Below, piece after piece: positions 1 through 7,604 of a stretch of DNA of 12,672 nt. Every line of letters begins with the position of its first letter. The first letter of the stretch is position 1. Made by a program: the position numbers and the translations under genes. This DNA is from CAZTGZ01 sp044339595 (GTDB lineage Bacteria > Bacteroidota > Bacteroidia > NS11-12g > UBA9320). Below the pieces are notes generated by a model. The model made no database searches and had not been told where the DNA came from. It saw only the letters and a program-made list of their open reading frames with translations. Location of the stretch: assembly GCA_044339595.1 (NCBI GenBank), contig JBIIVF010000066.1, forward strand, positions 1 through 12,672, written 5' to 3'.

Positions 1-58
1 GAATAATAACGAAAGCCTAACTGCCAAACACTTAAGACACAAACTGATCAGTCAGTAG

Positions 59-1345
59 CTATAAAACGTTTAATAAACGCTCCATAGCCATTCCTCGAGA
101 ACCTTTGATCAAAACGCAGGTCTTGTTCAGCGGATGTTCTTTAAAGTGAGATTCTAAGGTTTCATAGCTGTGAAAGAAATGCCCCTTACCTCGATTTGCT
201 TTTGCAAACTCAGCACCTGCAAAATAAACCTCGTCTAATGGCAGGGATAGCGCCAATTCTACCATGTTCAGGTGCTCTGATGCACTGTGACTGCCCAATT
301 CAAACATATCGCCTAAGATGGCGATTTTTGGAGAACGGTCTAACGTAGCAAAGCCTTTCAATGCGGCTTCCATACTGCTTGGATTGGCGTTATACGCATC
401 CAGTAAAATCCAGTTATGGGTCGTTTCAACGATCTGGGATCGGTTGTTTATCGGCACATATGACTGAATGGCCTTCTGCATTTGATCCACCGGCACATCA
501 AAATACTTCCCAATGGCAGTAGCCGCCAGAATATTGTCAAAATTATACGCGCCCATCAAAACAGATTCGTATGTATGACCCTCAATTTCTCCTTTGATTC
601 CCGGGATAATGGAATGTAAATCCCCTGAAATGAAATAATCGGCATTCGATGGGTGTCCATACCCCATAAACGTGCTAAATCGTTTGCTCATATTTTTGAG
701 CCAGGGATCATTCATGTTGATAAAGATTTTGCCGCCATGGGCATGCAGATACTGATAAAGCTCTGATTCTGCCCTGGCTACACCCTCTAAATCTCCAAAG
801 CCTTCTAAGTGTTCTTTGCCGATATTGGTAATCAAACCAAAGTCAGGGCTTGAGATTTCACACAATTCAGCAATTTCACCGGGATGATTGGCACCCAATT
901 CAACCACCATCATTTCAGCATCTTCCGGACATCTCAACAAAGTGATTGGCACTCCGATGTGGTTGTTAAAATTGCCCGGTGTCACATGCACCTTATATTT
1001 TTGAGACAACACACCGGCAACCAATTCTTTAGTGGTGGTTTTACCATTGCTTCCGCCGATGGCCACCACAGGTATGTTTAATTCCTTTCGCCTTTCACTG
1101 GATACCGATTGCAAAGCTTTTAATACGTCATCGACTACAATACATCGATCTCCGAAGCTTTTATCTGCTTCGTCAATCACAACCCATGAGGCTCCTTTTT
1201 CAATGGCTTGAGTAGCATATTCATTCCCATTAAAATTGCTCCCCTTGAGGGCAAAAAATATGACTCCGGGTTGGATGTTTCTTGAGTCTGTTGAAAATTG
1301 AAAGTCTTGCTCTTTCAGTTTCTGGTAAATCTTTTGGATACTCAT
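59..1345 (-). CDS. murF: UDP-N-acetylmuramoyl-tripeptide--D-alanyl-D-alanine ligase (MurF)
   Basis: MurF is the cytoplasmic ATP-dependent Mur ligase that adds D-Ala-D-Ala to the UDP-MurNAc-tripeptide, giving the pentapeptide precursor of peptidoglycan. Numbered from the ATG at 1345 (428 aa, close to the usual 430-460), the N-terminal substrate domain carries STDSR at 18-22 and FFALKG at 30-35. The central ATPase domain has the P-loop GSNGKTTT at 98-105, then GNFNNHIGVP near 124-133 and NIGKEHLEGFG near 174-184. The C-terminal domain has DAYNANPSSM near 316-325, LGDMFELG near 344-351 and KGSRGMAME near 414-422. All the family hallmarks are intact. An in-frame TTG at 1372 would add nine residues, but I prefer the ATG because the family pattern starts there. 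The gene is divergent from the secreted-protein operon. It ends 58 bases from the window edge, so its own downstream partner is not visible. Confidence 0.96.
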   Translation of the reverse strand: MSIQKIYQKLKEQDFQFSTDSRNIQPGVIFFALKGSNFNGNEYATQAIEKGASWVVIDEADKSFGDRCIVVDDVLKALQSVSSERRKELNIPVVAIGGSNGKTTTKELVAGVLSQKYKVHVTPGNFNNHIGVPITLLRCPEDAEMMVVELGANHPGEIAELCEISSPDFGLITNIGKEHLEGFGDLEGVARAESELYQYLHAHGGKIFINMNDPWLKNMSKRFSTFMGYGHPSNADYFISGDLHSIIPGIKGEIEGHTYESVLMGAYNFDNILAATAIGKYFDVPVDQMQKAIQSYVPINNRSQIVETTHNWILLDAYNANPSSMEAALKGFATLDRSPKIAILGDMFELGSHSASEHLNMVELALSLPLDEVYFAGAEFAKANRGKGHFFHSYETLESHFKEHPLNKTCVLIKGSRGMAMERLLNVL

Positions 1346-1355
1346 GTTTGATTTT

Positions 1356-1387
1356 TTTGTATTTTGACGCAACGAATCGTATCTTTA
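1356..1387 (+). promoter_or_regulatory. Putative Bacteroidota-type promoter for the FG-GAP/reductase operon
   Basis: The short divergent gap contains TTTG at 1356-1359, then 20 bases, then TATCTTTA at 1380-1387. The known Bacteroidota consensus is TTTG, 19-21 bases, TAnnTTTG, so this matches at all but the final base. It predicts a start of transcription near 1392-1394, about 14 bases before the ATG at 1407. The region is T-rich, so chance matches are possible. No equally good element was seen for murF on the other strand. Confidence 0.4.
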
Positions 1388-1406
1388 TGCAATCTTAAGT
1401 CATAGA

Positions 1407-3677
1407 ATGATAGCGCGCAAAATGCTGCTCTTTTGTATAGGTTTCATTATGTTGATAACCTGCTCCATGATCAATCCTGTGTTTGCACAAAAGGGCCTTA
1501 CTTTTTCTTCCTTGAAATTAATTGAAATGGATTCATCCAATAGGAATTCAATGATGCACGGTGGCGCCAATTCACCCATGTTCTCTATGCTCGACGTGAA
1601 TAATGACAGCAAAAAAGATCTGTTTGTATTTGACCGTCATAGTCGAAAAATCCTGGTCTATCTGTATATCAAAAAAGGTGAATATGTTCATAGTCCGGAA
1701 TTTGAAACCATATTCCCCAAAGTGAGTGATTGGGTGCTATTGAAAGACTATAACCAAGATGGAAAGCCGGATTTATGGACCCGAAACGAATATTACAATT
1801 CTGTGATGCTCTTCCGCAATGTCACCAAGATCGGTGACAAATACTGTAAGTTCGAGCACGTTTCTGATGCCGTAAGAGCTTACAATTTCTCCAATTTGAT
1901 AGATACCAGTAACATATTTTGTGATAGAAATAACATTCCGGCCATTGAAGATGTAGACATGGATGGTGACGTTGATTTTATTACCTTACAATCTACAGGC
2001 TTAGGGGTAACGCTATTTTTAAATAATTCCACCGAAAACCAACTGCCACTTGATCCACCCTCATTTGAAATGCCGGACGAATGCTGGGGTGACTTCAGTG
2101 AAAGTGCCAATACCAATGAAATATTTTTGACTCGCTATCAGTTTTGCAGACGATCGTATTATCGTTATAAAAAACATGGCGGGGGGTCAAGCATCTTGCT
2201 TTTTGATCGAGATGCAGACGGAGATCAGGATGTACTTCTGGGCAATGCTGGATACAGTGATTTGATCTACTTAAAAAATGGGAAAAAGGATTTTGGATTC
2301 AAAAGAGACACCATCATTGATTTTAACTTTGAATACCCTGAAATCCCAGCCAAGGCGGATATTTATGCCGCTGCTTATCTATTAAACACGGAAGATGAAG
2401 TGCTGCTTTTGGTAGCGCCGGCAGAGTCCAATGATGTTTCCAATTTCCCAAATCAAAATGGTGTATTTCAAGTGTATAGAGATATTGATGAAGGTCAATC
2501 ATTTGATTTTGTGCTAGATACATTACATATATTCAATCATTTGTTTAATAAAATTGGTGCCTATAGCAGTCCGGCCATGGGTGATATCAATGCAGATGGC
2601 CTCGCTGATTTGCTCGTGGGTCACAATGGCAACATACGTCAAACGAGGGGAATTTCAGACAGAATCACAGTCTACTTGGGATTGGGTAATCATCGTTTTA
2701 AAAAGCTTTCCGATGACTTAAGCAACATAAGTTCCGACTCCATGGAGGGTTTGAGTATTGCCTTAGGAGACTACAATGCAGATAACCGCTTAGACCTAAT
2801 CATGGGTAACAAAGAAGGTCAACTTCAAATCTGGAAAAATTCATCTATTTCGAACGAAATAATATTTGAGAAAACCAACTGGGCTGCTGGGTTATCCATC
2901 CAACAAGAATATGCCACACCCGCTGCCGCTGATTTAGATAAAGACGGTTTAATAGATTTAATATCAGGCAGTTTGAATGGTAACTTTTATTATTTTCGGA
3001 ATACCGGAACCCCATCAAATCCATCGTTTAGCTTGGTGACCGACTCGCTGGGGAAAATAAATTTCAACCCCATGGTTTGGAGCACCATATATGATCCAAA
3101 TACGCAAACTTGGGTCGATTCATTGGTGTACGATCAGGTTGGCAACACCTCAATAGCGTTTCTTTCAGATTCAATTTTCGGAACCCGATTTCTGGTGAGC
3201 AATAAAGAAGGTACTATACGTGGTTTTAAAATGGATGACCAGGCTGGAATACTCGATGCTTGGATAGAAGATACTACCTTTAATATCGTCCATCTAGGAA
3301 ATGGCGTATTTTCTTCAGGTAATTACGGGAAGATTACTGTAAACAAGGATAAGAAAACAGGCCAAACCATTTTGGTGAGTGGGAGCGCAAGGGGTGGTGT
3401 TGATGCTTTTTTGTTAAACTACACCGTTTCAATTACCCCGCTTAAGGAAGAAAAACCAACCGTACATATATTTCCGGTTCCGGCAAGTGAATGGGTTGAA
3501 ATTAAAACCGTTCCTGCTTTTCAAAAAGCAATCCTGCGCAACATGCAGGGTGCTGAACTTTTGAATTCGAATGAATCTTGGATATCCGTCTCAAATTTTG
3601 CCTCAGGATGCTACCTTCTGGAAATTCATCTTCAAAATCATATCATTGTGACCCAAAAATTAATCATTACAAAATGA
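1407..3677 (+). CDS. Secreted FG-GAP/VCBS repeat protein with type IX sorting domain (paralogue 1)
   Basis: This 756-aa protein is probably exported by Sec and then passed across the outer membrane by the type IX system. Residues 1-27 form a signal peptide: basic start, hydrophobic core, and cleavage after VFA before QKG. The body has acidic DxDxDGxxD-type loops, likely Ca-binding beta-propeller loops, starting near residues 63, 114, 182, 267, 393, 455 and 509. Three further positions (about 326, 588 and 646) align with loops of the next gene's product but have lost the acidic residues. The C-terminus (about 683-756) is a type A sorting domain with FPVPA in place of the usual YPNPA and a basic end KLIITK. 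The stop overlaps the start of the next gene (ATGA). The ligand and biological role are unknown; FG-GAP propellers often bind glycans or proteins. The call on architecture is firm, that on function is not. Confidence 0.9.
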   Translation: MIARKMLLFCIGFIMLITCSMINPVFAQKGLTFSSLKLIEMDSSNRNSMMHGGANSPMFSMLDVNNDSKKDLFVFDRHSRKILVYLYIKKGEYVHSPEFETIFPKVSDWVLLKDYNQDGKPDLWTRNEYYNSVMLFRNVTKIGDKYCKFEHVSDAVRAYNFSNLIDTSNIFCDRNNIPAIEDVDMDGDVDFITLQSTGLGVTLFLNNSTENQLPLDPPSFEMPDECWGDFSESANTNEIFLTRYQFCRRSYYRYKKHGGGSSILLFDRDADGDQDVLLGNAGYSDLIYLKNGKKDFGFKRDTIIDFNFEYPEIPAKADIYAAAYLLNTEDEVLLLVAPAESNDVSNFPNQNGVFQVYRDIDEGQSFDFVLDTLHIFNHLFNKIGAYSSPAMGDINADGLADLLVGHNGNIRQTRGISDRITVYLGLGNHRFKKLSDDLSNISSDSMEGLSIALGDYNADNRLDLIMGNKEGQLQIWKNSSISNEIIFEKTNWAAGLSIQQEYATPAAADLDKDGLIDLISGSLNGNFYYFRNTGTPSNPSFSLVTDSLGKINFNPMVWSTIYDPNTQTWVDSLVYDQVGNTSIAFLSDSIFGTRFLVSNKEGTIRGFKMDDQAGILDAWIEDTTFNIVHLGNGVFSSGNYGKITVNKDKKTGQTILVSGSARGGVDAFLLNYTVSITPLKEEKPTVHIFPVPASEWVEIKTVPAFQKAILRNMQGAELLNSNESWISVSNFASGCYLLEIHLQNHIIVTQKLIITK

Positions 3678-5944
3678 GAAAGCCGTTATATCTTGCTTTT
3701 TTAACCATTCTATGCCTTTCTGCACTGGGTCAGCAAGATACCCTATATTACCGATTTAATTTCGAAACACCGGTTATTAACGCCAATAATGATACTTTGA
3801 AAAATCCCTGGGGAGGAGGCTTAAACCAACCACAATTATCTTCCATTGACTTGAATGCAGATGGCAAAAAAGATATAGTAGTATTTGACAGAAGCGGAAG
3901 CAGTATTTTAACCTATATCGCTTACACCGATCCACAAGGAAAAATTCAATATACCTATGATCCGCAATATGAAAAACGATTCCCAAAAAGCGAAGATATC
4001 CTGTTATTAAACGATTATAACAAAGATGGGCGAGAAGATTGCTGGTATCGGGATCCGTTTGACGGTTACGTTAAACTGGCCGAGAATAAAGGAGATTATT
4101 TTGAAATTCCTTCCTCATTTTTAAATGCCTACAATTTTGGAAACCCACCTTTCGACAGCAGTAATTTTGTGCTTTGGATTGGCAATCATCCTGCTATCGA
4201 TGATGTTGATCTGGATGGAGATATAGACTTTCTATCGACCGATTATTGCGGAACTGAACTCGTCTTTTATCAGAACAATGCGATCGAGAACAAAAAATCG
4301 CTGAATGAGCGATCCTTTGAAATTCCGGATCGTTGTTTTGGTAACTTGGGTGAAGATGTAAACGGACTTGCCTTGGGAGCAAAGTGCTTTTTCCCTAACA
4401 AATCTTATCGATATAAAAAGAAACATTGTGCCAGTAAAACCCTCTCATTTTATGATGTAGACAATGATGGTGACAAAGATCTGTTTATTGGCAACAGCGA
4501 AGATCTAAACAATTCTTTATTGCTCATTATAAATGGCAAGAAGGACTTTGGCAGAAGTATCGACACCTTCATTCGGATTGATTCATTTTATGTGGATGCC
4601 GATGCCCGGAAAGCCATGGCGTTGGCACCGGCTGTTTACTTCATCGACATTGATCAAGATGGCCAAAAAGACATGATCTTGTCTGGAAATGAGTCTAGAA
4701 AGACTGATTATCCGGTAAAAGAAACAGATCAAGTAACCTTTTTAAGAAATCTTGGTACAACGGCCCTTCCTGATTTTCAATTTTCTAAGAAAGATTTCTT
4801 AGTGGGCGATATGATCGACTTAGGAGCGATGTCACAACCCGTTTTACACGATGTGGATGGAGATAAAGACCTCGATTTGATCATAGTTTCTAATGGCGAT
4901 CATTATAAAACGGGCGATAAACATGATCGTTTAACTTTGTTTGAAAACGTCGGTACATCCAAAACGCCTATGTTCAAACACAAAGTGGCCGATTTATGGA
5001 ATATTTCGAATGATTCTCTGAAAGGTATTTATCCCACTTTTGGCGATTTAAACAATGACGGAAATCCGGAAATGTTGATGGGCACAGAAAATGGGAATTT
5101 TGCGCTTTATGAGAATATTGGAACCCTGAGCTCGCCAAACTACAAAATCATTGGAAGAGAAGCCTTTAATCTTAATGTTTCTACTTATCCTGCGCCACAG
5201 CTTGTAGATTTAAATAGAGACGGCAAAACTGATTTGCTTGTAGGCACCAGAGAAGGAAATATTGTTTGGTATGAAAATACCGGCACCCCTTTAAATGCTC
5301 AATTTACTTGGAAATCGGATTCTTTTGGGTTTGTGATCATCAATGAACTTTTTCCAACTGATCCGCCCCGTTACAATTTTAATGGCTACAGCTGTCCTCA
5401 AGTGACTGATTTAGATAACGATGGCAAATATGATTTATTGGTGGGAGGACTGGAAGGATATGTTAAAATTTACAGAAATATCGAGCGAAACCTCAATGGA
5501 ACGTTCAAACTGAGTGATTCCATTACTTTTGGAGGAGGATCATTTTACAACCACGACTTAGGTGCCAGAATCAAACCATTTGCAGCAGATCTTAATGGTG
5601 ATACGATTGCGGATATTCTAACCGGCAATTCCAGAGGGGGGCTTAACTTCTTAAGAGGCCATTTGACAAAATATGAAAAGCCAGGTTCTACCTGGAATTC
5701 AACAAAAACTAATTTCAAAATGTATCCTAATCCAGCCAATGAAACGGTTCGTTTAGAATGGTCGAATCATGTGAATGGAGACATTTCTTTGCTTTCTCTG
5801 GATGGGAAAATCCTTCAAAAACATATAGTGAACGGAAATATGCTGCACATCGCTTTGTCAGAACTACCACCGGGTATTTATTTCGTTCAGATGAAGTCAA
5901 ACGAGTGGGGTAGCACCTCGAAAAAACTGACCATTGTCAGATGA
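3674..5944 (+). CDS. Secreted FG-GAP/VCBS repeat protein with type IX sorting domain (paralogue 2)
   Basis: This is a tandem paralogue of the preceding gene, also exactly 756 aa. I start it at the ATG at 3674, which overlaps the upstream stop and opens directly into a signal peptide (cleavage likely after ALG, residue 19). The reading frame is open upstream to 3578, but that stretch overlaps the previous gene. Ten acidic loops of DxNxDGxxD type begin near residues 59, 114, 177, 261, 325, 393, 458, 512, 579 and 639. Nearly all keep the metal-binding pattern; the last is the least regular. The C-terminal sorting domain (about 679-756) has the canonical YPNPA at 684-688, GIYFVQ near 734 and a KKLTIVR end. 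Shared segments with paralogue 1 include AYNF, RYKK and NGKKDFG. It is expected on the cell surface or released after type IX export. The stop overlaps the reductase gene. The specific function is unknown. Confidence 0.92.
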   Translation: MRKPLYLAFLTILCLSALGQQDTLYYRFNFETPVINANNDTLKNPWGGGLNQPQLSSIDLNADGKKDIVVFDRSGSSILTYIAYTDPQGKIQYTYDPQYEKRFPKSEDILLLNDYNKDGREDCWYRDPFDGYVKLAENKGDYFEIPSSFLNAYNFGNPPFDSSNFVLWIGNHPAIDDVDLDGDIDFLSTDYCGTELVFYQNNAIENKKSLNERSFEIPDRCFGNLGEDVNGLALGAKCFFPNKSYRYKKKHCASKTLSFYDVDNDGDKDLFIGNSEDLNNSLLLIINGKKDFGRSIDTFIRIDSFYVDADARKAMALAPAVYFIDIDQDGQKDMILSGNESRKTDYPVKETDQVTFLRNLGTTALPDFQFSKKDFLVGDMIDLGAMSQPVLHDVDGDKDLDLIIVSNGDHYKTGDKHDRLTLFENVGTSKTPMFKHKVADLWNISNDSLKGIYPTFGDLNNDGNPEMLMGTENGNFALYENIGTLSSPNYKIIGREAFNLNVSTYPAPQLVDLNRDGKTDLLVGTREGNIVWYENTGTPLNAQFTWKSDSFGFVIINELFPTDPPRYNFNGYSCPQVTDLDNDGKYDLLVGGLEGYVKIYRNIERNLNGTFKLSDSITFGGGSFYNHDLGARIKPFAADLNGDTIADILTGNSRGGLNFLRGHLTKYEKPGSTWNSTKTNFKMYPNPANETVRLEWSNHVNGDISLLSLDGKILQKHIVNGNMLHIALSELPPGIYFVQMKSNEWGSTSKKLTIVR

Positions 5945-7176
5945 AAATTGACCTAACCGATGCTCCGGTCATTTTGGGTGCGGGTCCGGCAGGTCTGGCA
6001 GCTTCTCTGACCCTTTGTCAACTCAAAATCCCCCATATACTGCTCGAAAAAGAGCGTTTTCCGAGGGATAAAATTTGTGGGGACGCTTTGAGCGGGAAAG
6101 TGCTTACTCAGCTAAAAAGACACTTTCCGGAGGTCTACCAAGAATTATCGACCAGTCAGGAAGCGCTGGAATCTCATGGCATTATTTTTACGTCTCCGGA
6201 TAACAGTGTTACTGAAATCCCATTTCGAAGAACGGAAGATGTCAGAATAGATCCACCCGGATACATCTGCAGCCGAATTCAATTTGATCGGATGATGTTT
6301 GATCATTTGGATCCCAATTTTGCCCATATTATCTATGAAAAAGTTGAAAAAGTTGAAACAGACACTTCTTTCTTAAAAATATTCAATGAAGCAGGAAATG
6401 TAATTTGTGAGACCCAACTGCTTATTGCGGCAGATGGTGGCCGAATGCGCACGTCAAGACAGTTATCGGATGTAATAAGCAAGCCTTCGCATACTTGTGC
6501 CGGATTGCGACAATATTGGAAAGGGGTAGAAGGGATGCACCCTCGCGGATTTATAGAATTACATTTTATCGATTCTATTCAGCCTGGTTATTTCTGGATT
6601 TTTCCACTGCCGGATGACCAATGTAATGTAGGAATCGGGATGTTATCATCGGCCATTTCAAAGAAAAAGGTAAACCTAACCAAAGTATTTGAGCAAATTA
6701 TTCAAGAACATCCTACAATTTCTTCTCGATTTAAAAATGCACATGCCCTCGAAAAACCTAAAGGTTGGCTGCTACCACTGGGTTCAAGAAAGATAAAACT
6801 GAGTGGAAACAATTTCTTGCTCACCGGCGATGCCGGTTCCCTCATTGATCCGTTTACCGGTGAAGGTATTTCCAACGCGATTATCAGCGGAAGAATGGCC
6901 GCAATTAAAACTGCTGAAGCCATGAAAGCTAACCGTTTTGATGCATCAATTTTATCTTCTTATGACCAGGAAGTATATCAAAAAATCTGGATGGAACTCA
7001 AACTGAGTAGAGGTTTACAACAACTGAGTCATTTAAAACCATTATTCAATTGGGTCATTAGAAAATCCGGTAAAAATGATTACCTGAAAAATACCTTAAC
7101 GGACATGTTTAACCATACCGATTTGCGCAGAAATCTGTTCAATCCGCTTTTCTATTTCCGAATTTTGTTCGGTTAG
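5941..7176 (+). CDS. FAD-dependent oxidoreductase, geranylgeranyl-reductase family
   Basis: This 411-aa protein has the layout of the geranylgeranyl-reductase/p-hydroxybenzoate-hydroxylase flavoprotein group. The N-terminal Rossmann FAD motif GAGPAG is at 13-18, followed by an acidic residue at the end of strand 2 (LLEKERFPRDKICGDALS, about 34-51). The DG motif lies at 165-166 (AADGG). PGYFWIFPLPDDQCNVGIG near 215-233 is the family's substrate-domain signature. The second FAD contact LLTGDAGSLIDPFTGEGIS is near 293-311. Members reduce isoprenoid double bonds or hydroxylate or halogenate aromatics, and sequence alone does not fix the substrate here. No signal peptide is seen, so it is probably cytoplasmic or membrane-associated. 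The ATG overlaps the stop of the surface-protein gene (ATGA), which argues for coexpression. Its stop codon overlaps that of the opposing cytochrome gene. Confidence 0.88.
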   Translation: MKIDLTDAPVILGAGPAGLAASLTLCQLKIPHILLEKERFPRDKICGDALSGKVLTQLKRHFPEVYQELSTSQEALESHGIIFTSPDNSVTEIPFRRTEDVRIDPPGYICSRIQFDRMMFDHLDPNFAHIIYEKVEKVETDTSFLKIFNEAGNVICETQLLIAADGGRMRTSRQLSDVISKPSHTCAGLRQYWKGVEGMHPRGFIELHFIDSIQPGYFWIFPLPDDQCNVGIGMLSSAISKKKVNLTKVFEQIIQEHPTISSRFKNAHALEKPKGWLLPLGSRKIKLSGNNFLLTGDAGSLIDPFTGEGISNAIISGRMAAIKTAEAMKANRFDASILSSYDQEVYQKIWMELKLSRGLQQLSHLKPLFNWVIRKSGKNDYLKNTLTDMFNHTDLRRNLFNPLFYFRILFG

Positions 7177-7181
7177 CGGAT
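7142..7181. terminator. Possible bidirectional terminator: nested inverted repeat at convergent gene ends
   Basis: An outer 6-bp pair ATCCGC (7142-7147) / GCGGAT (7176-7181) encloses an inner 5-bp pair CCGAA (7158-7162) / TTCGG (7168-7172) with a 5-base loop. The element spans the overlapping stop codons of the two convergent genes, where terminators for both strands would be expected. There is no strong T-tract on either side and the stems are short, so it is a weak candidate. Confidence 0.3.
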
Positions 7182-7601
7182 ATACAACTTTTGAATTTTG
7201 GGAATAGGCCCATTGCAATAAACTTGATGGCAGGATATACAACCGGACACCAAATAATTGTAGGCATCTATTCTCACGGTAGGTGAAGCATTTTTCAAGG
7301 AATCGAAACGATGAAGATAATCATCTGCCAACGCTTTGTATGTTGCATTGATATCCGATGGAGTTGTAGCTTTCGCTGTGTGAATGCTCGCGAAATAGGA
7401 GGGAAGTGAATCCGGCCACTCTCCTCGCAATAATTTTGCTTTGATGCTGTCATTATCCTGATACATCTGACGCATCAATTGTGCAAGTTCAGATGTTTTA
7501 TACATATCGGGCTTCTCGGCTTCACTCGATTGCGACGGATTTTTATTGCACCCCATCATAAATACAACGCCTACTAAGGCGCAAATTAATCGTTTAAACA
7601 T
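7173..7601 (-). CDS. Small c-type cytochrome lipoprotein
   Basis: This 142-aa protein is predicted to be exported and lipid-anchored: a basic N-terminus and hydrophobic core end in a lipobox MMGC with Cys18. The C-terminal end carries a single haem-c motif CISCH at 121-125, followed by HQVYCNGPIPKIQ with an extra Cys129. The middle is rich in helix-forming sequence (about 36-60 and 84-105). A lone CxxCH near the C-terminus of a helical protein resembles class II (cytochrome c'/c556-like) cytochromes. That fold assignment is inference, and Met43 or Met46 as an axial ligand is only a possibility. The start lies 3 bases after the DUF4920 stop, so the two are almost certainly cotranscribed. The 3' end overlaps the opposing reductase gene. 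A role in periplasmic electron transfer or haem/gas sensing is plausible but unproven. Confidence 0.82.
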   Translation of the reverse strand: MFKRLICALVGVVFMMGCNKNPSQSSEAEKPDMYKTSELAQLMRQMYQDNDSIKAKLLRGEWPDSLPSYFASIHTAKATTPSDINATYKALADDYLHRFDSLKNASPTVRIDAYNYLVSGCISCHQVYCNGPIPKIQKLYIR

Positions 7602-7604
7602 ACT

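Noticed and set aside
43..52. Perfect 10-base palindrome ACTGATCAGT just after murF
   Set aside because: It has no loop and no T-tract, so it is a poor terminator candidate, and it is short enough to occur by chance.
2..58. Open frame of 18 codons ending in TAG, possibly the tail of a convergent gene
   Set aside because: Eighteen open codons are common by chance and the residues match no family that I recognise; more sequence to the left is needed.
1346..1372. Nine-residue N-terminal extension of MurF from a TTG codon at 1372
   Set aside because: The ATG at 1345 places the start where the family normally begins; the extension is polar, has no recognisable motif and uses a rarer start codon.
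1452..1469. Possible lipobox (LITC) in the signal peptide of paralogue 1
   Set aside because: Thr just before Cys is atypical for a lipobox, and a good signal peptidase I site (VFA before QKG) follows; type IX cargo is normally cleaved this way.
3578..3673. Longer start for paralogue 2 inside the end of paralogue 1
   Set aside because: It would put 32 polar residues before a clear signal peptide; the ATG at 3674 overlaps the upstream stop and starts the signal peptide directly.
6335..6356. Short direct repeat of a 9-base unit in the reductase gene
   Set aside because: Only about two copies, encoding EKVEKVE within a normal coding segment; there is no sign of a functional repeat.
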